64,000 bases of DNA from Takakia lepidozioides (GCA_030704615.1 CM060731.1:30318001-30382000), one strand, 5' to 3'; positions 47,041-59,469 are shown, counted from the first letter of the stretch. A program made the numbers and translations. Notes: generated by a model from the sequence alone, not told the origin.

Positions 47041-49850
47041 TAGGTATGGCTATGCCAAAACAGGTCTGGACCGGTATTGTAGTGGTATCAAAACAATTCG
47101 ATGCCAGGCTGGTACTTGTATACAGGGTGTGGATTAAATCGAAGACCAGGCATATCATGGTGTATGTTGACTTCATTTTCAAAATCAGTCTGGTATGAAG
47201 AAAGTGACACAGGAAAATTTTCAATCTGGTATGCTTATTATGAGTAGTTGATTAGGTGATACCAGTTGTCTATATATATATATGCGGGTCTGGTATTCCG
47301 ACATGCACAATTGAGAAAGAAACAAATGGCAAAACGTTGGACAAATATTACAAAGTCCAAAATGACCAATTGACACTGCAATCTTCAATCTTCTCCATTG
47401 AACATCCTCAATGAAACTGAAAGTATTCAAAGCATATTGCACAAAGACTGTGTTAACTAGAAAGAAATACTGGGGGCGTTTCTTACAATGTTGGGGAGTA
47501 TTGGTTTCCAACAACAACGAAATCAATGAAGACCGGACTAGTATGATAGATGTCGAGGTAATATTCTTAGGGTTATTGGGGGCAATCTGCTTAAAACCAT
47601 AGTATGCCACTAAGTGGATATTTGGCTAGTTTAGTTTCTCATACCAGTGCACATATGAGCGCTATACTAGGCGCAAGCCTAGACGCCTGTACAACATTGG
47701 TCTGGGCAGAACAGCCCCGGACTTCCTATTCAATTAAGAGAGAGGTTTGGGCTGCCAATGTTATTGTTGGAAGGGTGTTCAACATCCAAATCTTGTTGTT
47801 AGCTATTAGAGGTGAAATGACATTATAAAAGCTGTCACAAGCTGGTTGCAACTAGACCCCTTGTAGGTTCGGGAGCACAACTCTTGTCTGGGGATGAACT
47901 AGTCCTTCTCAATGTAGGATTGGAGCCCACCTACCCTAGGCATCCAGCGGTAAAATATAATTTGGAATCCACCATTGGATCTACAAGATTATAATTTTGA
48001 TGTTTGATCACTAAGCAATGCTGAAATCCAAAAGGCTGTCTCTCTGAAATCTTGTATGGCAAAATAAATCACAGAAAATTTTCCGAAATAGCACGGGAAA
48101 GAGGGAATGGAATCCATGATGCCCATGTGATGGGGCCTCCTTTGTATGGGGTAAATGAAATTAGCTGGCTATTGTTGATATATTACGTTTGGACAGGTGT
48201 TGAGCGGTTATTTGATTACCCAGTAAGAGGGTAAGAGCATCTCCACCGGGGTCCCTAAATGCCCCTGCAACGGCAAAGGAGCCCCCGGCAGTATCTGCAC
48301 CCCAGGGCCCGTACTTTCGTGCAAGATACAGGCCGTCTAGGCCCGGCCGGTACCTGCTGGAGCGACTCAAAAACACGACTCCCTGCATGTATGGCGTGAG
48401 GGAAAGGCGGCGGTCCAGGTGGTCCCTCTGGAGCAAGGCACGTCAACCAAAAAGCCATGTGCAGGGTAGTTTGATGGGGTTGCTGCTTGGGGGAGGGGCG
48501 TGTTTGAGGGCCGCACATGTTACCGTTAAACGCAGGTGTGGCAGATTCTGCCACTTTTTCGTCCTAATTCTCAGGCCGAATCGGCCACCTAGGGCAGAAT
48601 TGGCAGAGATGGCCGATTACGCACAGAGGACGGCAGACCTACCACCCAGGCCCATATCATCAGCCCACAACCCACCAGCCTACCCCTGAGGCTCGCCCCA
48701 TTGATATCCTCTCTGGGGCTCTGAATCTGGGCAATCGATATGGGATAATCGAACCTCATTCATATTGCGCCACGTAGCGGCGAGAATCCGCCACACCTGC
48801 TTTTAACGCCAGTGAACGGGGCGCGTTGGCCGACTCTGCCCTGTGCGCGGCTATAGGGCTCGCCCAAAGGCCGCTTACAGGGCAGAATCGGCCAAACACG
48901 GCCCGTTCTCTAGTACGTTGCCCGTTCTCTAATACGTTGCAGGGTTATTTGGTGTACCCCCGGTGGAGTAAGGGCTACATTTTATAGGGTTTCTTTGGTC
49001 TCACTGCGTCGGGCTCTGCAAGCAGGGCTCCTTAAAAAATGTAAATTTGAAACCTAAACCATCTTCAAATGAATAGAAGTCAATATATACCATGATATGC
49101 CTCCCATTGAGTTTAGTCCACACCCTGTATACTAGTACCAGCCTGGTATCAATACAACACAAGACTAACCAGTGTTGGACCAATATACCCGGGTAGGTAA
49201 GACCATACCCGGTTGGTAGGTAGGGTGGCCAATATCCGTGCAATACCATACTTAGGGGACATACATACCTTGCTCCATACTATAGTATATACCATACCCG
49301 TATGGTATTGTGATGGACAAGATTGCTATTGATACCAGTATTGATGCTATGTGAGCCTCAAAAGGCGCAATAGGTGTATGTGTGGAGTTAGGGCAAGGGA
49401 ATTTGAGGGCATTTATGACATTTATGACATCTGCTTTATACTCAATGTGCAATGTGCAAAAATACAGATATGGTATGGTGTATTTTTTCAATGTGTGTAT
49501 GAGCCATGTATTTTTGTATGTGCATTGTGCTGTAATTGTGATCCATTGTGAAGGTCATTTTTTTCCTCAGGTTATTGAATTATTTCTTGAATATACTAAA
49601 TATTTCATATACATGCCAGGGCAATATTCATATTCCCCCATATGAGATGGAAAATACAGATATTGATACCCTACTGATATACATCCACAATTTTACGTTA
49701 TTGATACCCCTCTTATATAACCCCTCCTATACCAGGCCCCTTACCCCAATACCAGGACCATACCAGTATTGGGAAATGTGGGCCCTTGTGATACCAGGAC
49801 CAGTCTGGTATCATATTTTCGTGATACCAGTCCAACACCGGTAAAAGCAG
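47041..49850. repeat. ATACCAG-rich repeat region with inverted copies
   Basis: A stretch of about 100 bp at 47085-47185 (CCAGGCTGGTACTTGTATAC, then CATATCATGGTGTATGTTGA) recurs as reverse complement at 49065-49165. Across both flanks the motif ATACCAG/CTGGTAT occurs many times, singly and as facing pairs. The two flanks enclose the Harbinger-like element at 48235-48968. This looks like one older repetitive element with inverted ends. Confidence 0.6.
48235..48968. mobile_element. Harbinger-like MITE with TAA duplications
   Basis: The left end reads TAA then GAGCATCTCCACCGGGG. The right end reads CCCCCGGTGGAG then TAA. The inner parts of the arms also match (CCCCTGCAACG and CGTTGCAGGG). A TAA target duplication and the GAGCATCTCCA terminus fit PIF/Harbinger miniature elements. 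The inside holds repeated, partly inverted GGCAGAATYGGCC motifs and no gene. Confidence 0.8.
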
Positions 49851-52800
49851 TGTTGTGCGGATATTAACATTTTTAATATCCACTGAAACTCTTAACACTA
49901 TGTGTGCATGATAATTGAGAGGAGGAGGAGGGCCTTCACCTCCCTTATATATATCCTAGAAGGGTGGCGGGCCCCACCCCTGAAGCAGAGCCTCCAGAAG
50001 GCCCCCACATGTGTCACACCCCAGACACCCCTACTCCCACCACTTGACACCTGCACTCTCACTATCCCAAAATAGCTCCTGAACCATCTGCCATTTAATA
50101 TCTACCATCTTTTTTTTACACAAAAGTTGTTTTTTTATAAAGTTATTTCTTCAAATCCTTGTGTAGCTTACTAATATATAGGTACTATAAACCCCCCTTT
50201 TTAATTCCTGGACCATATTGCGACAGGCCCCACGCAAGACTGGGGACTCTATTGACTCCATAGTAAGAGTCAAAAAGTGTATGTGAGGCTTTACATTGGT
50301 ATCAGTTTAGTACTTGGGTGCATATACTATGAAATTGTTATTAGTCAAAGAGAACAAGTTGCTTGCTGACTGTGGAGATGCGGTCAGGCAGTGAAGGGAT
50401 TGGAGAGTGACCCAACCACTTTGCAGGCCTGGGTTTTCTTATGATACTCTCGCCTTCAGTTGGCAGATAGGTAGAGAGTCCTTGGAATGAGTGCTAGCAT
50501 TCATGAGCTCACTCCCACGATCACTGTCCATGTCAGTACCTACAGTCCTGCGTATCCAACCCATTCAGCATCGAACTCAACATCGACTCTAAAGCTGTCG
50601 AGATAGGGCGAGGTGTCTGCTTTTCTAACTAAACCTACTGGACTTATTACCTGGACTCGAGAGAAGAGAGTTGCTGCTGCGAGAGTTCGAGTCTGTAGAG
50701 TTATGAATACTGCGAATGATTCTAAAGGACCGCGCCATCTTCTGTCGGCGCAGGTTGCAGCACGTGTGGGCTCTCTCTGACCTCATCCGAGAATAGCCGC
50801 CGGTTGGGCAGTACTCGCATGTTTGGGTGTTACCCCGACGGGCTGCCCATTTCTTTGCTATTTTCTGGTCGCTGCTTGTTGTAGGTACACTCTCCGCTGC
50901 TGTCTTGGAGCAGTTGGGTTCTGGGTGGGTTCGCTGGGTGAGCTCCCACATACTACAGCCACATTGCATCTCTGTTGGGTGGTTGGATTGGAGACGAACT
51001 GCATTTAAGAAGATTTGATACCTGGGCACTTCTTGACTGGAATAGGCTGCTCTGTCTGTGGCCGAGTATCGCGTCTGGAGTCTGTTGGTTAGCTTCTCTT
51101 GCCTGTGTCTTTGTTCTTCATTTCCAGATGTATGTATGTTTATTCTTCAGGTCATGCAGGGTGGACTACATTTTGCGCTTGCTGGGATTTTGTAGTAGCC
51201 TTTTCGAATGCAGAAAATTGCATGCATCTCTCCCCTACAGTTGGCAGGAGATGTGAGAGTCAGAGGAGGGGGGAGAAAGTGGGGTGTGAGAGGCTCTTCA
51301 TTTGAAGATGTGCAAGGATGGCAGCATGAAGCGTGGAGTGATAGTCACATCTACTGCAAGGCCTATCCGGTCCTCTGGTTTCGAAGAATTTGACTTCATA
51401 CTTGATGGACAGGTAGAACAAAGTTGATAGGTCCAGGAGTAGATTTGGATTTGGCTCCTCCAATCCTGCGGGTTTAGAAACCTCCTTCCATTTCAAGTTC
51501 CAATCTTTTTTCTTCTTAATAAGTGGGCTGATGCGAGGGCAGCTAGAAGTTATGCCCTGTAGCGCTTTTCAAAATCTTGCGTCCTGAATATTGAACTCTC
51601 CGTATTGTCTTCTTGGGCTTGTATTGCCATCAGCCATAGCTTCCCGTCTAAATCACCGCTGAACTTATCTGTGGTACATTGTGTAATAAGAAATCTGCAG
51701 TTTGGCTATGGAGATCTGGAACCCACCGGTCAATTTCCTAGATGTGCAGTGAGAACTTACCAGGAGAATTACATAAACCAGGAGCTCACAAAATTGGATT
51801 GCTGTTGGTGGATGGCTGTTCTTAAGAAAAAAACTGTGGGCAAGTGCACCACTGGCTAGTTGCCTGCTCTTACCAGTTTCCTCTCTTCGGCTGTCCTTCT
51901 ACTGATGCAAACCCGACGTGCCTTTGAGTGGTACGTGGTTAAGGGTACATTTTACTGCGAGAACGATTAATCATTTTGCTTTAACCTTCTTGAAGTAAGT
52001 TGAAGCAATTCTGTAGTGCTCACTGTAACGCAAGTAGCGTTTGTAACAATTAAAGTTTTTAGTTATATGCGAGTGACGAGATCTTCTCCGAAAAGAACAC
52101 CTACAGTTGCTGGGGATTCTGGAGCAGATTTGTAAACGGAAAACTACCGAGCTTTAAGCCTGAGCTTGGGCGTCGAAGCGTCCTTTACCAGTTGGGATTC
52201 GGTGTCTGTCACTTAATCCTCCGCCGCATTGCGTTGGGCCTTTGTGAGCTCAGAGTAGCGTTTTGGTATCTTTTTGTCTCCTTTCTGCTTCACTGCCCTC
52301 TCCACTGTTGGATTAATGTTTTGGACTAGGGATGGGAGAGAGACAAATGTGGTATCGAGCAAGACATATATATAAATGCCCAGTAAGTAGGGATACAAAT
52401 GTGGTGATGTTGTGTGATAAGTGTGAACTATCCTGAATGATTATGTATTGGGGGATGGTAGACATCTTGAGCAGTACCATTTACCTTTCTGCTGATAGTG
52501 ATTACGTCATGGTCCAGAACCTCATGTTAATAAGCAGTTGGCAAAAACTGATCTGTATACAGGAAGTTGGTGTACGTTTCTAAGGAAAATGGCGGTTCTG
52601 CACATAGCAAATGCTTGTCCTTTTATGTATGGGCTGGGGTGAAGGATGTCAGATGTCTTGATACTTTTGTTCAAGGCTTTGGAGTGTCTATTTGCAACTT
52701 GTGGTTGGTAACGAGGATGTGTAAAAATCTCTTTGCTCTCACTTTTTATTCTTGTTGCAGGTTGTGGGTTGAGGGGGAGCTGCCCAGCTGCCGCACACAA

Positions 52801-52938
52801 AGGCACAGAACCTGATACCAAATACATATTCCAAAAAACAACCCAACAAGGAGTTTGCTACTCAGCACTGACCAGAGTTTAATTCAGTACATATCTGTGG
52901 GTTAAAAAGCCCCAACCTTGAGGCAAACAGAGTGTGGC
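49851..52938. other. Intergenic; possible BED-finger remnant
   Basis: No firm gene. A minus-strand frame at 50625-51029 holds KKWAARRGNTQTCEYC followed by YSRMRSERAH, reminiscent of the BED zinc finger of hAT transposases, but too little is preserved to be sure. The right part is the upstream region of the KAI2-like gene. Confidence 0.3.
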
Positions 52939-54828
52939 ATGTCTCAGTTCCCGACTCTCCTCCAGGCTCACAATGTCCGTGTAGTTGGTGTAGGTGAGAA
53001 GTTAGTTGTCCTGGGCCATGGGTTCGGCACTGATCAATCTGTGTGGAAGCATGTACTACCCCACCTCATTGATGACTACCGTATCATTCTTTATGACACA
53101 ATGGGGGCTGGAACCACAGATCCAGAGTATTTCAGCTTTCCCAGATACTCAACACTGCATGGATATGCAGATGACTTACTTGCAATTCTAGATGAGCTTG
53201 AAGTTGATTCTTGTATTTTTGTTGGGCATTCTGTATCTGGTATGGTTGGCTGCCTGGCATCAATCGAGCGGCCTTGTCTCTTCTCCAAGATTGTCATGAT
53301 CTCCGCCTCCCCAAGGTTCGTATGCTCCTTGAAGTCCTTTCTACAGTGTATGTTGATTCTGCATGAGAAATGATATTCTGCTTTGATGTTGTTGTGTCTG
53401 AAATATGGACCACATTTATGCTCCTGATGCCCATTAGGCTTATCATCATTTGGCATCATTTAGTTTCACGGGGAAGGGTAATGTAGGCTTATTGCTGGGT
53501 TGTGCACACAACTATATAGTGACACATCTGCCTTACGTGTTGAGTAGGTGTGTGCGGGGATTCTGTGTACCTCTTGCAATAGGTTTTGAGATATCAGCTC
53601 ATTTCGACTCAGCTTACATTCATGTGCTTTGTGTTTCAGTACCTAGTCATCTTATATTTTTTGCGACGAGGGGTTGTCAAAGGCAGTGCCCATGTCTGCC
53701 CAATTCATAATAATGGAGGAGTCGATTCTCTTACCGTAAATAACTGTGGTAGTGTTATAGTTGTACGAAACAATTCTCCTAAAGCGGATCATCCAAGTAA
53801 GCTTCTTACACTGAAGGCTGGGGTGTGACTGGTGCAGGTATCTGAATGATGTTGACTACTTTGGGGGCTTTGAGCAAGAAGATCTTAACCAGCTGTTTGA
53901 AGCAATGCAGTCCAATTTCAAGGCCTGGGTCTCCGGCTTTGCACCCCTTGCCGTAGGGGCAGACATAGAGTCCATGCCAGTCCAAGAGTTTAGTAGGACA
54001 CTTTTCAACATTCGACCTGACATTGCCTTCAGTGTGGCGAAGACCATTTTCCAGAGTGATTTGCGCAGCGTGTTGTCACTGGTATTTCTCCTTCTGGACT
54101 TTCCTGCTCAAGGGAGTGGTAAGGTAGTCGTTGTTGTGACAAAAAAATCTCGTGATCTGAACTCTCAAGAGCAACAGCCACATTTCGCAAATGTTGCTGG
54201 AGAGCTAAAACTGAGTTCCATTGTGGGTATTTTCATTATGTTTTTTTGCATCTGACTATGGGCGCAGAACATGGGTAGGTAGCAATGGTAGGTGTTTGGA
54301 TGGAGCCCTTGTTGGTTAAGTGAAACCAGCAAGTCCTATCTTGAAGAAGCCTTCACTTCCCTTACCCTTTAAGACTCAACGCTAATGAGTTAGAGTTGGA
54401 ACACGGTTAGCTGAATGATTGCATTCTAGCTACCAGGTTTGCTAGACGGTTCCCCACAGAAATTGCTCAAGGGTGTTTGAGTGCACTGTATCTCTCATTG
54501 CACTAACTTCCACAGGAGTAGTCAGAGCGTAGTCACTGAAGGTGAATTGGAATACCCTCACTATCTCACTGATATCAATTAGTGTTGAAATGTGCAGATT
54601 TGCTGCAATCTAACTTGGATCTTCCAGATGCAGGTGATTGTGCCTTGCCATATCCTTCAGAGCAGCAAGGATCTGGCAGTGCCGGTGGTTGTGTCAGATT
54701 ATCTCCGGCACATGCTTGGTGGCCCCAATATTGTCGAGGTTCTGCCAACGGAGGGTCACTTGCCACAACTCAGTTCACCAGAAATTGTCATCCCTGTTTT
54801 GATACGACACATTGGTGGGAACATCTAA
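52939..54828 (+). CDS. KAI2: KAI2-like alpha/beta hydrolase (karrikin/KL receptor family)
   Basis: Three exons, 52939-53315, 53838-54081 and 54634-54828, total 816 nt and encode 271 residues, the normal length for KAI2. Landmarks in order: [45 protein letters not shown] with the nucleophile Ser, [55 protein letters not shown] with the catalytic Asp, and [11 protein letters not shown] with the catalytic His. The triad is intact, so it should bind and hydrolyse butenolide-type ligands and signal with MAX2 and SMXL partners, as known for the family. The first intron sits at the codon split of ASPR/YLND, the conserved KAI2 site. The second, after LRSVLSL, is an extra intron compared with the two-exon seed-plant gene. 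An upstream in-frame codon could extend the N-terminus by seven residues; the ATG at 52939 is preferred. Confidence 0.95.
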
Positions 54829-55926
54829 GCCTCAGAGATCCTTGGACTGAGAACCAGCTTTGAACGAAAATCCCAACCCCTTTGCGCAACAATTGAGCAT
54901 CGCACCACAGCTTGCTACAAATCCTTCTGATGACTGTGCCCTCACAGCCAAAGGAGGAGCAGTAAGTATATCTTCCTCTCATTGTTCACATAAATTATCC
55001 CTTAGTTGGGTGTAATTTTATTGATATTAATTGAACCAACATGACGGACCAAAAGCTTCGTTTTGGGATGTTGGATGGTTACTGGAAGCAAGAGAAAAAG
55101 ACGTCAGTTTTCTTGAAGGGAATTTCAGGAGAGTTTTTTGGCTTGTTTGAGATTGGCAGCTCAAGTAGTTACTGAGAACACTGGGAGTCACACCGGCGAT
55201 AGAGACCTGCGCCAGTGGACACTGGCAGTATCGCTTATTGTTGCATTAAACTATGAATAGTGTTTTCATACTTGCACCCAAATCTGGTCCCCAACTGTAG
55301 CAATTGTGTTCTGAAGTGGGTGGCCTCTGTCCCCCAACCTTGAACTCCAACATGCACAAACCAATGTTATAGTGTAAGGGAGTCAAGCAGCATATATCAA
55401 TAACAACATACCCAAATGCCCTTATAATCACTATATATCAAACAGCCACCATGGGATTAGATCTTGGTGGGTTAAGGATAGCTTGTGACAATATTCATGC
55501 ACATTCATCAAGGCTCTGTCCAAAACCACACCACAAGAAACAAACAAACATGTGCAAATTTAAGATGTTGAACAAACTTCTGCACAGGCTGCCTCTCTAA
55601 TCAAGCTCATCATAATTCATATTCACTTCCATCTTCAAGCTTTGGAGGAGCCCCACCACCCAAACCCAGAATTAGGATAGCACTGTGATTTCCATCTACT
55701 GTCACCAAAGCCGGTCCAATATTACCCCTTCAGCCAAGTGCAATTATGGGCTGACAACCCACCTCTACCGGGTAGACCCCACTATCACTTCCAGTGAATA
55801 TGCCACAGGAAATGCACTCAACAGTATATCATGGTCAATACTCTCAGGAAATGGTGGATGATCTGAGTAGCTACACAGATCCATGAATGAAGCAAGAAAC
55901 TTGCATCTTTCCAAGAAAACATCCTT
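54829..55926. other. Intergenic between convergent genes
   Basis: This is the space between the stop codons of the KAI2-like gene and the PPR gene. I see no open frame with a domain, no RNA gene and no clear repeat. Confidence 0.55.
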
Positions 55927-58900
55927 TCACCAGTAATCCCCACAAGAACAAATCCCATCTTCAAAGTGGTGAAAGCGGTTAGTGTCCCGTACAACAATTG
56001 CTCGGCCAACAATCTTAGAGATGAATTTGGTGGAGGTGTGGCAGTCACCACACACTCGAAGATTCTTGATGAGACGGAGAGGCGTCCTAGGGGTCGTGCT
56101 GATCAGCCCAAAACCGATGGCCAGCTTCTCACTGTGGTGGCAAAGAGAAAAATCCTTTTCCTCCTCCCCCACATCATGCAATACAAAGCGCGTGTCAGGC
56201 ACATACCCCGCCTCCTTCATCTGCCCAGACAATCTTCTCAGCTCAGCATGGATTTCCTTAATTCTGGGATGCAACTTGTCATCTACAACGAAGGTGTGCA
56301 CCCTGTTGCCAACCTCAATGCAGCAGCGACCTGGCTCCTTTCTCACCCCTTTGACCTTCATCATTCTTCTCACCTTTGCAGTATCATCCCACCTGCCAGC
56401 TGCAGCATAGATGTTTGAGAGCAACACATAAGTCGCGGCATCCTGTTCATCCCACTTGAGGATGGATATTGCTGCACGTTCAGCCATCTCCACATTGCCA
56501 TGGATTCTGCAGGCACCAAGCAAGGCCTTCCACACCACAGCATCTGGATTGATGGGCATTTTATTAATCAGGTCCACTGCCTCATCCAGTTGTCCCGCAC
56601 GCCCAAGAAGGTCCACCATGCAGCCAAAGTGCTTTACTGTCGGAGTGACACCATGATCTTGACTCAGGGAATCAAAGTAGCGTCTTCCTTCATTCAGTAG
56701 GCCAGAGTGGCTGCATGCAGAGAGAACACATATAAAGGTGATACTGTTCGGCTTCAAGCCGTGCTTTTGCATTCCTTCAAATAGTTGCACAACCTCCCTA
56801 TGACAACCATGCTGTGCATATCCTGCGATCATCGCACTCCACGACACCACATCTCGTTCAGCCATATTGTCGAACACTCCCTTTGCATCCTCGATGCACC
56901 CACATTTGGCATACATGTCCACCAGGGCAGTGTTCAGGATCACATCTGGTACAATTCCAGCTCTGATGATGTCGCCATGCACCTCTTTCCCCTTTTCCAG
57001 GGCTGCCAGGCTTGCACACGCACTGCAAACGCACACAAACGTGATGGGGTCGGGCTTCACCCCTTCGCACATCATTTGCTCATACGTCTCCAAAGCCTCC
57101 ATCCCGCGCCCCTGCTGTGCATACCCTGCAAGCATCGCGTTCCACGACACCACATTTCGTTCAGCCATATTGTTGAACGCTCCCTTTGCATCCTCGATGC
57201 TCCCACATTTGGCATACATGTCCACGAGGGTATTGTTCAGAATCACATCTGGTACAATTCCAGCATTGACGATGTCACCATGCACCTCTTTGCCCTTTTC
57301 CAGGGCTGCCAGGCTTGCACACGCATTGCAAACGCACACAAACGTGATGTGGTCGGGCTTCACCCCTTCCCCCATCATTTGCCCATACGTCTCCAAAGCC
57401 TCCATCCCGCGCCCCTGCTGTGCATACCCTGCAAGCATCGCGTTCCACGACACCACATTTCGTTCAGCCATATTGTTGAACACTCCCTTTGCATGCTCGA
57501 TGCTCCCACATTTGGCATACATGTCCACAAGGGTATTGTTCAGGATCACATCCGGTACGATTCCAGCTCTGATGATGTCGCCATGCACCTCTTTCCCCTT
57601 TTCCAGGGCTGCCAGGCTTGCACACGCATTGCAAACGCACACAAACGTGATGTGGTCGGGCTTCACCCCTTCGCACATCATTTGCTCATACGTCTCCAAA
57701 GCCTCCATCCCGCGCCCCTGCTGTGCATACCCTGCAAGCATCGCGTTCCACGACACCACATTTCGTTCAGCCATATTGTTGAACACTCCCTTTGCATCCT
57801 CGATGCTCCCACATTTGGCATACATGTCCACCAGGGCAGTGTTCAGGATGACATTTGGTACAATTCCAGCTCTGACGATGTCTCCATGCACCTCTTTCCC
57901 CTTTTCCAGGGCTGCCAGGCTTGCACACGCACTGCAAACGCACACAAACGTGATGGGGTCGGGCTTCACCCCTTCGCACATCATTTGCTCATACGCCTCC
58001 AAAGCCTCCATCCCGCGCCCCTGATGTGCATACCCTGCAAGCATTGCGTTCCACGACACCACATTTCGTTCAGCCATATTGTGGAACACTCCCTTTGCAT
58101 CCTCGATGCTCCCACATTTGGCATACATGTCCACCAGGGTAGTGTTCAGGATGACATTTGGTACAATTCCAGCTCTGACAATGTCGCCATGCACCTCTTT
58201 GCCCTTTTCCAGGGCTGCCAGGCTTGCACACGCACTGCAAACGCACACAAACGTGATGTGGTTGGGCTTCACCCCTTCGCACATCATTTGCTCATACGTC
58301 TCCAAAGCCTCCATCCCGCGCCCTTGCTGTGCATACCCTGCAAGCATCGCGTTCCACGACACCACATTTCGTTCAGCCATATTGTTGAACACTCCCTTTG
58401 CATCCTCGATGCTCCCACATTTGGCATACATGTCCACGAGGGTATTGTTCAGGATCACATCTGGTACGATTCCAGCTCTGACGATGTCGCCATGCACCTC
58501 TTTGCCCTTTTCCAAGGCTGCCAGGCTTGCACACGCATTGCAAACGCACACAAACGTGATTTGGTCGGGCTTCACCCCTTCCCGCATCATTTGCTCATAC
58601 GTCTCCAAAGCCTCCATCCCGCGCCCCTGCTGTGCATACCCTGCAAGCATCGCGTTCCACGACACCACATTTCGTTCAGCCATATTGTCGAACACTCCCT
58701 TTGCATGCTCGATGCTCCCACATTTGGCATACATGTCCACGAGGGTATTGTTCAGGATCACATCTGGTACGATTCCAGCTCTGACGATGTCGCCGTGCAC
58801 CTCTTTGCCCTTTTCCAAGGCTGCCAGGCTTGCACACGCATTGCAAACGCACACGAACGTGATGTGGTCGGGCTCCACCCCTTCCCCCATCATTTGCTCG

Positions 58901-59469
58901 TAGGTCTCCAAAGCATTCCTACCACACCCATGCTTGGTAAATCCTGCCAACATTGTATTCCACGTGATCAAAGTTCGTTGAGGCATTCTGTTGAACAGTT
59001 GGTGAGCATCCATGATGCTCCCGCACTTAACATACATGTTGACAAGGGTGTTGAGGAGAAAAACATTTGGAGTGAATCCACTTTGGATAATGTGAGTGTG
59101 TACCTGCTTTCCAGCTTCCAGGCCTTTCACCTTGATGCACTTACGCAAGAGACGGACATACGTTTCTGAATCTGCTGAAATGCCTCCTTGGTTTAAAGTC
59201 TGTAGAGCCTCTTTCAGTCTGCCTGCCTCACAAAGCAACTTCACATGCCCAGAAGTGCCAGAAGAGGCATTGTGGACTCCCTCTCTTGATCCTCTTCCAG
59301 AAGCTGTGGTCATGGTTGAGGTGCCTGATTTTATCAACTGTGCCGCTGCAGCTGCTGCCTTTAGTTGACCATCTAACCATGCAGGTTTCTTGTAGCTATT
59401 GATCCACAGGGAATCATAGGTAATCTTGTGCTTGAAATCTGGCCCTCTTGGATGAATCTGTACCCACAC
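55927..59469 (-). CDS. PPR protein of PLS class with E and DYW domains
   Basis: A single exon of 1180 codons. Proteins of this class bind organelle RNA and edit C to U with the DYW deaminase. The N-terminal 100 residues are low in acidic residues with an Ala run, but I see no clear transit peptide. PPR motifs start near residue 100. Residues 203-909 are seven near-identical 101-residue triplets (L, S and P motifs). The array is followed by a more diverged motif, the E region (VVWKALLGACRIHGNVEMAE, YVLLSNIYAAAGRWDD) and a complete DYW domain: HSEKLAIGFGLI with the HxE site, CGDCH, and the C-terminal GICSCGDYW. The stop and the DYW terminus show that the 3' end is complete. An inverted repeat starts 48 bp upstream of the ATG, so promoter and true start deserve care. 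Confidence 0.92.
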   Translation of the reverse strand: MWVQIHPRGPDFKHKITYDSLWINSYKKPAWLDGQLKAAAAAAQLIKSGTSTMTTASGRGSREGVHNASSGTSGHVKLLCEAGRLKEALQTLNQGGISADSETYVRLLRKCIKVKGLEAGKQVHTHIIQSGFTPNVFLLNTLVNMYVKCGSIMDAHQLFNRMPQRTLITWNTMLAGFTKHGCGRNALETYEQMMGEGVEPDHITFVCVCNACASLAALEKGKEVHGDIVRAGIVPDVILNNTLVDMYAKCGSIEHAKGVFDNMAERNVVSWNAMLAGYAQQGRGMEALETYEQMMREGVKPDQITFVCVCNACASLAALEKGKEVHGDIVRAGIVPDVILNNTLVDMYAKCGSIEDAKGVFNNMAERNVVSWNAMLAGYAQQGRGMEALETYEQMMCEGVKPNHITFVCVCSACASLAALEKGKEVHGDIVRAGIVPNVILNTTLVDMYAKCGSIEDAKGVFHNMAERNVVSWNAMLAGYAHQGRGMEALEAYEQMMCEGVKPDPITFVCVCSACASLAALEKGKEVHGDIVRAGIVPNVILNTALVDMYAKCGSIEDAKGVFNNMAERNVVSWNAMLAGYAQQGRGMEALETYEQMMCEGVKPDHITFVCVCNACASLAALEKGKEVHGDIIRAGIVPDVILNNTLVDMYAKCGSIEHAKGVFNNMAERNVVSWNAMLAGYAQQGRGMEALETYGQMMGEGVKPDHITFVCVCNACASLAALEKGKEVHGDIVNAGIVPDVILNNTLVDMYAKCGSIEDAKGAFNNMAERNVVSWNAMLAGYAQQGRGMEALETYEQMMCEGVKPDPITFVCVCSACASLAALEKGKEVHGDIIRAGIVPDVILNTALVDMYAKCGCIEDAKGVFDNMAERDVVSWSAMIAGYAQHGCHREVVQLFEGMQKHGLKPNSITFICVLSACSHSGLLNEGRRYFDSLSQDHGVTPTVKHFGCMVDLLGRAGQLDEAVDLINKMPINPDAVVWKALLGACRIHGNVEMAERAAISILKWDEQDAATYVLLSNIYAAAGRWDDTAKVRRMMKVKGVRKEPGRCCIEVGNRVHTFVVDDKLHPRIKEIHAELRRLSGQMKEAGYVPDTRFVLHDVGEEEKDFSLCHHSEKLAIGFGLISTTPRTPLRLIKNLRVCGDCHTSTKFISKIVGRAIVVRDTNRFHHFEDGICSCGDYW
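56743..58863 (-). repeat. Seven tandem 303-bp coding repeats in the PPR gene
   Basis: The unit encodes one L, one S and one P motif (about 35, 31 and 35 residues). Differences between units are mostly single residues: PDH/PDQ/PNH/PDP, NNT/NTT/NTA, IED/IEH, VRAG/IRAG/VNAG. Such low divergence points to recent unequal exchange or gene conversion. The high identity also keeps long antisense frames open on the plus strand. Confidence 0.95.

Noticed and set aside
47085-49165. Two small proteins sharing RLVLVYRVW and RHIMVY
   Set aside because: The frames come from inverted repeat copies; flanks differ and no start or domain is convincing.
56785-59169. 794-codon plus-strand open frame, and a 385-codon one beside it
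   Set aside because: Both are antisense to the PPR gene. They stay open because the 303-bp unit repeats, so one stop-free unit gives a long frame. They have no domain.
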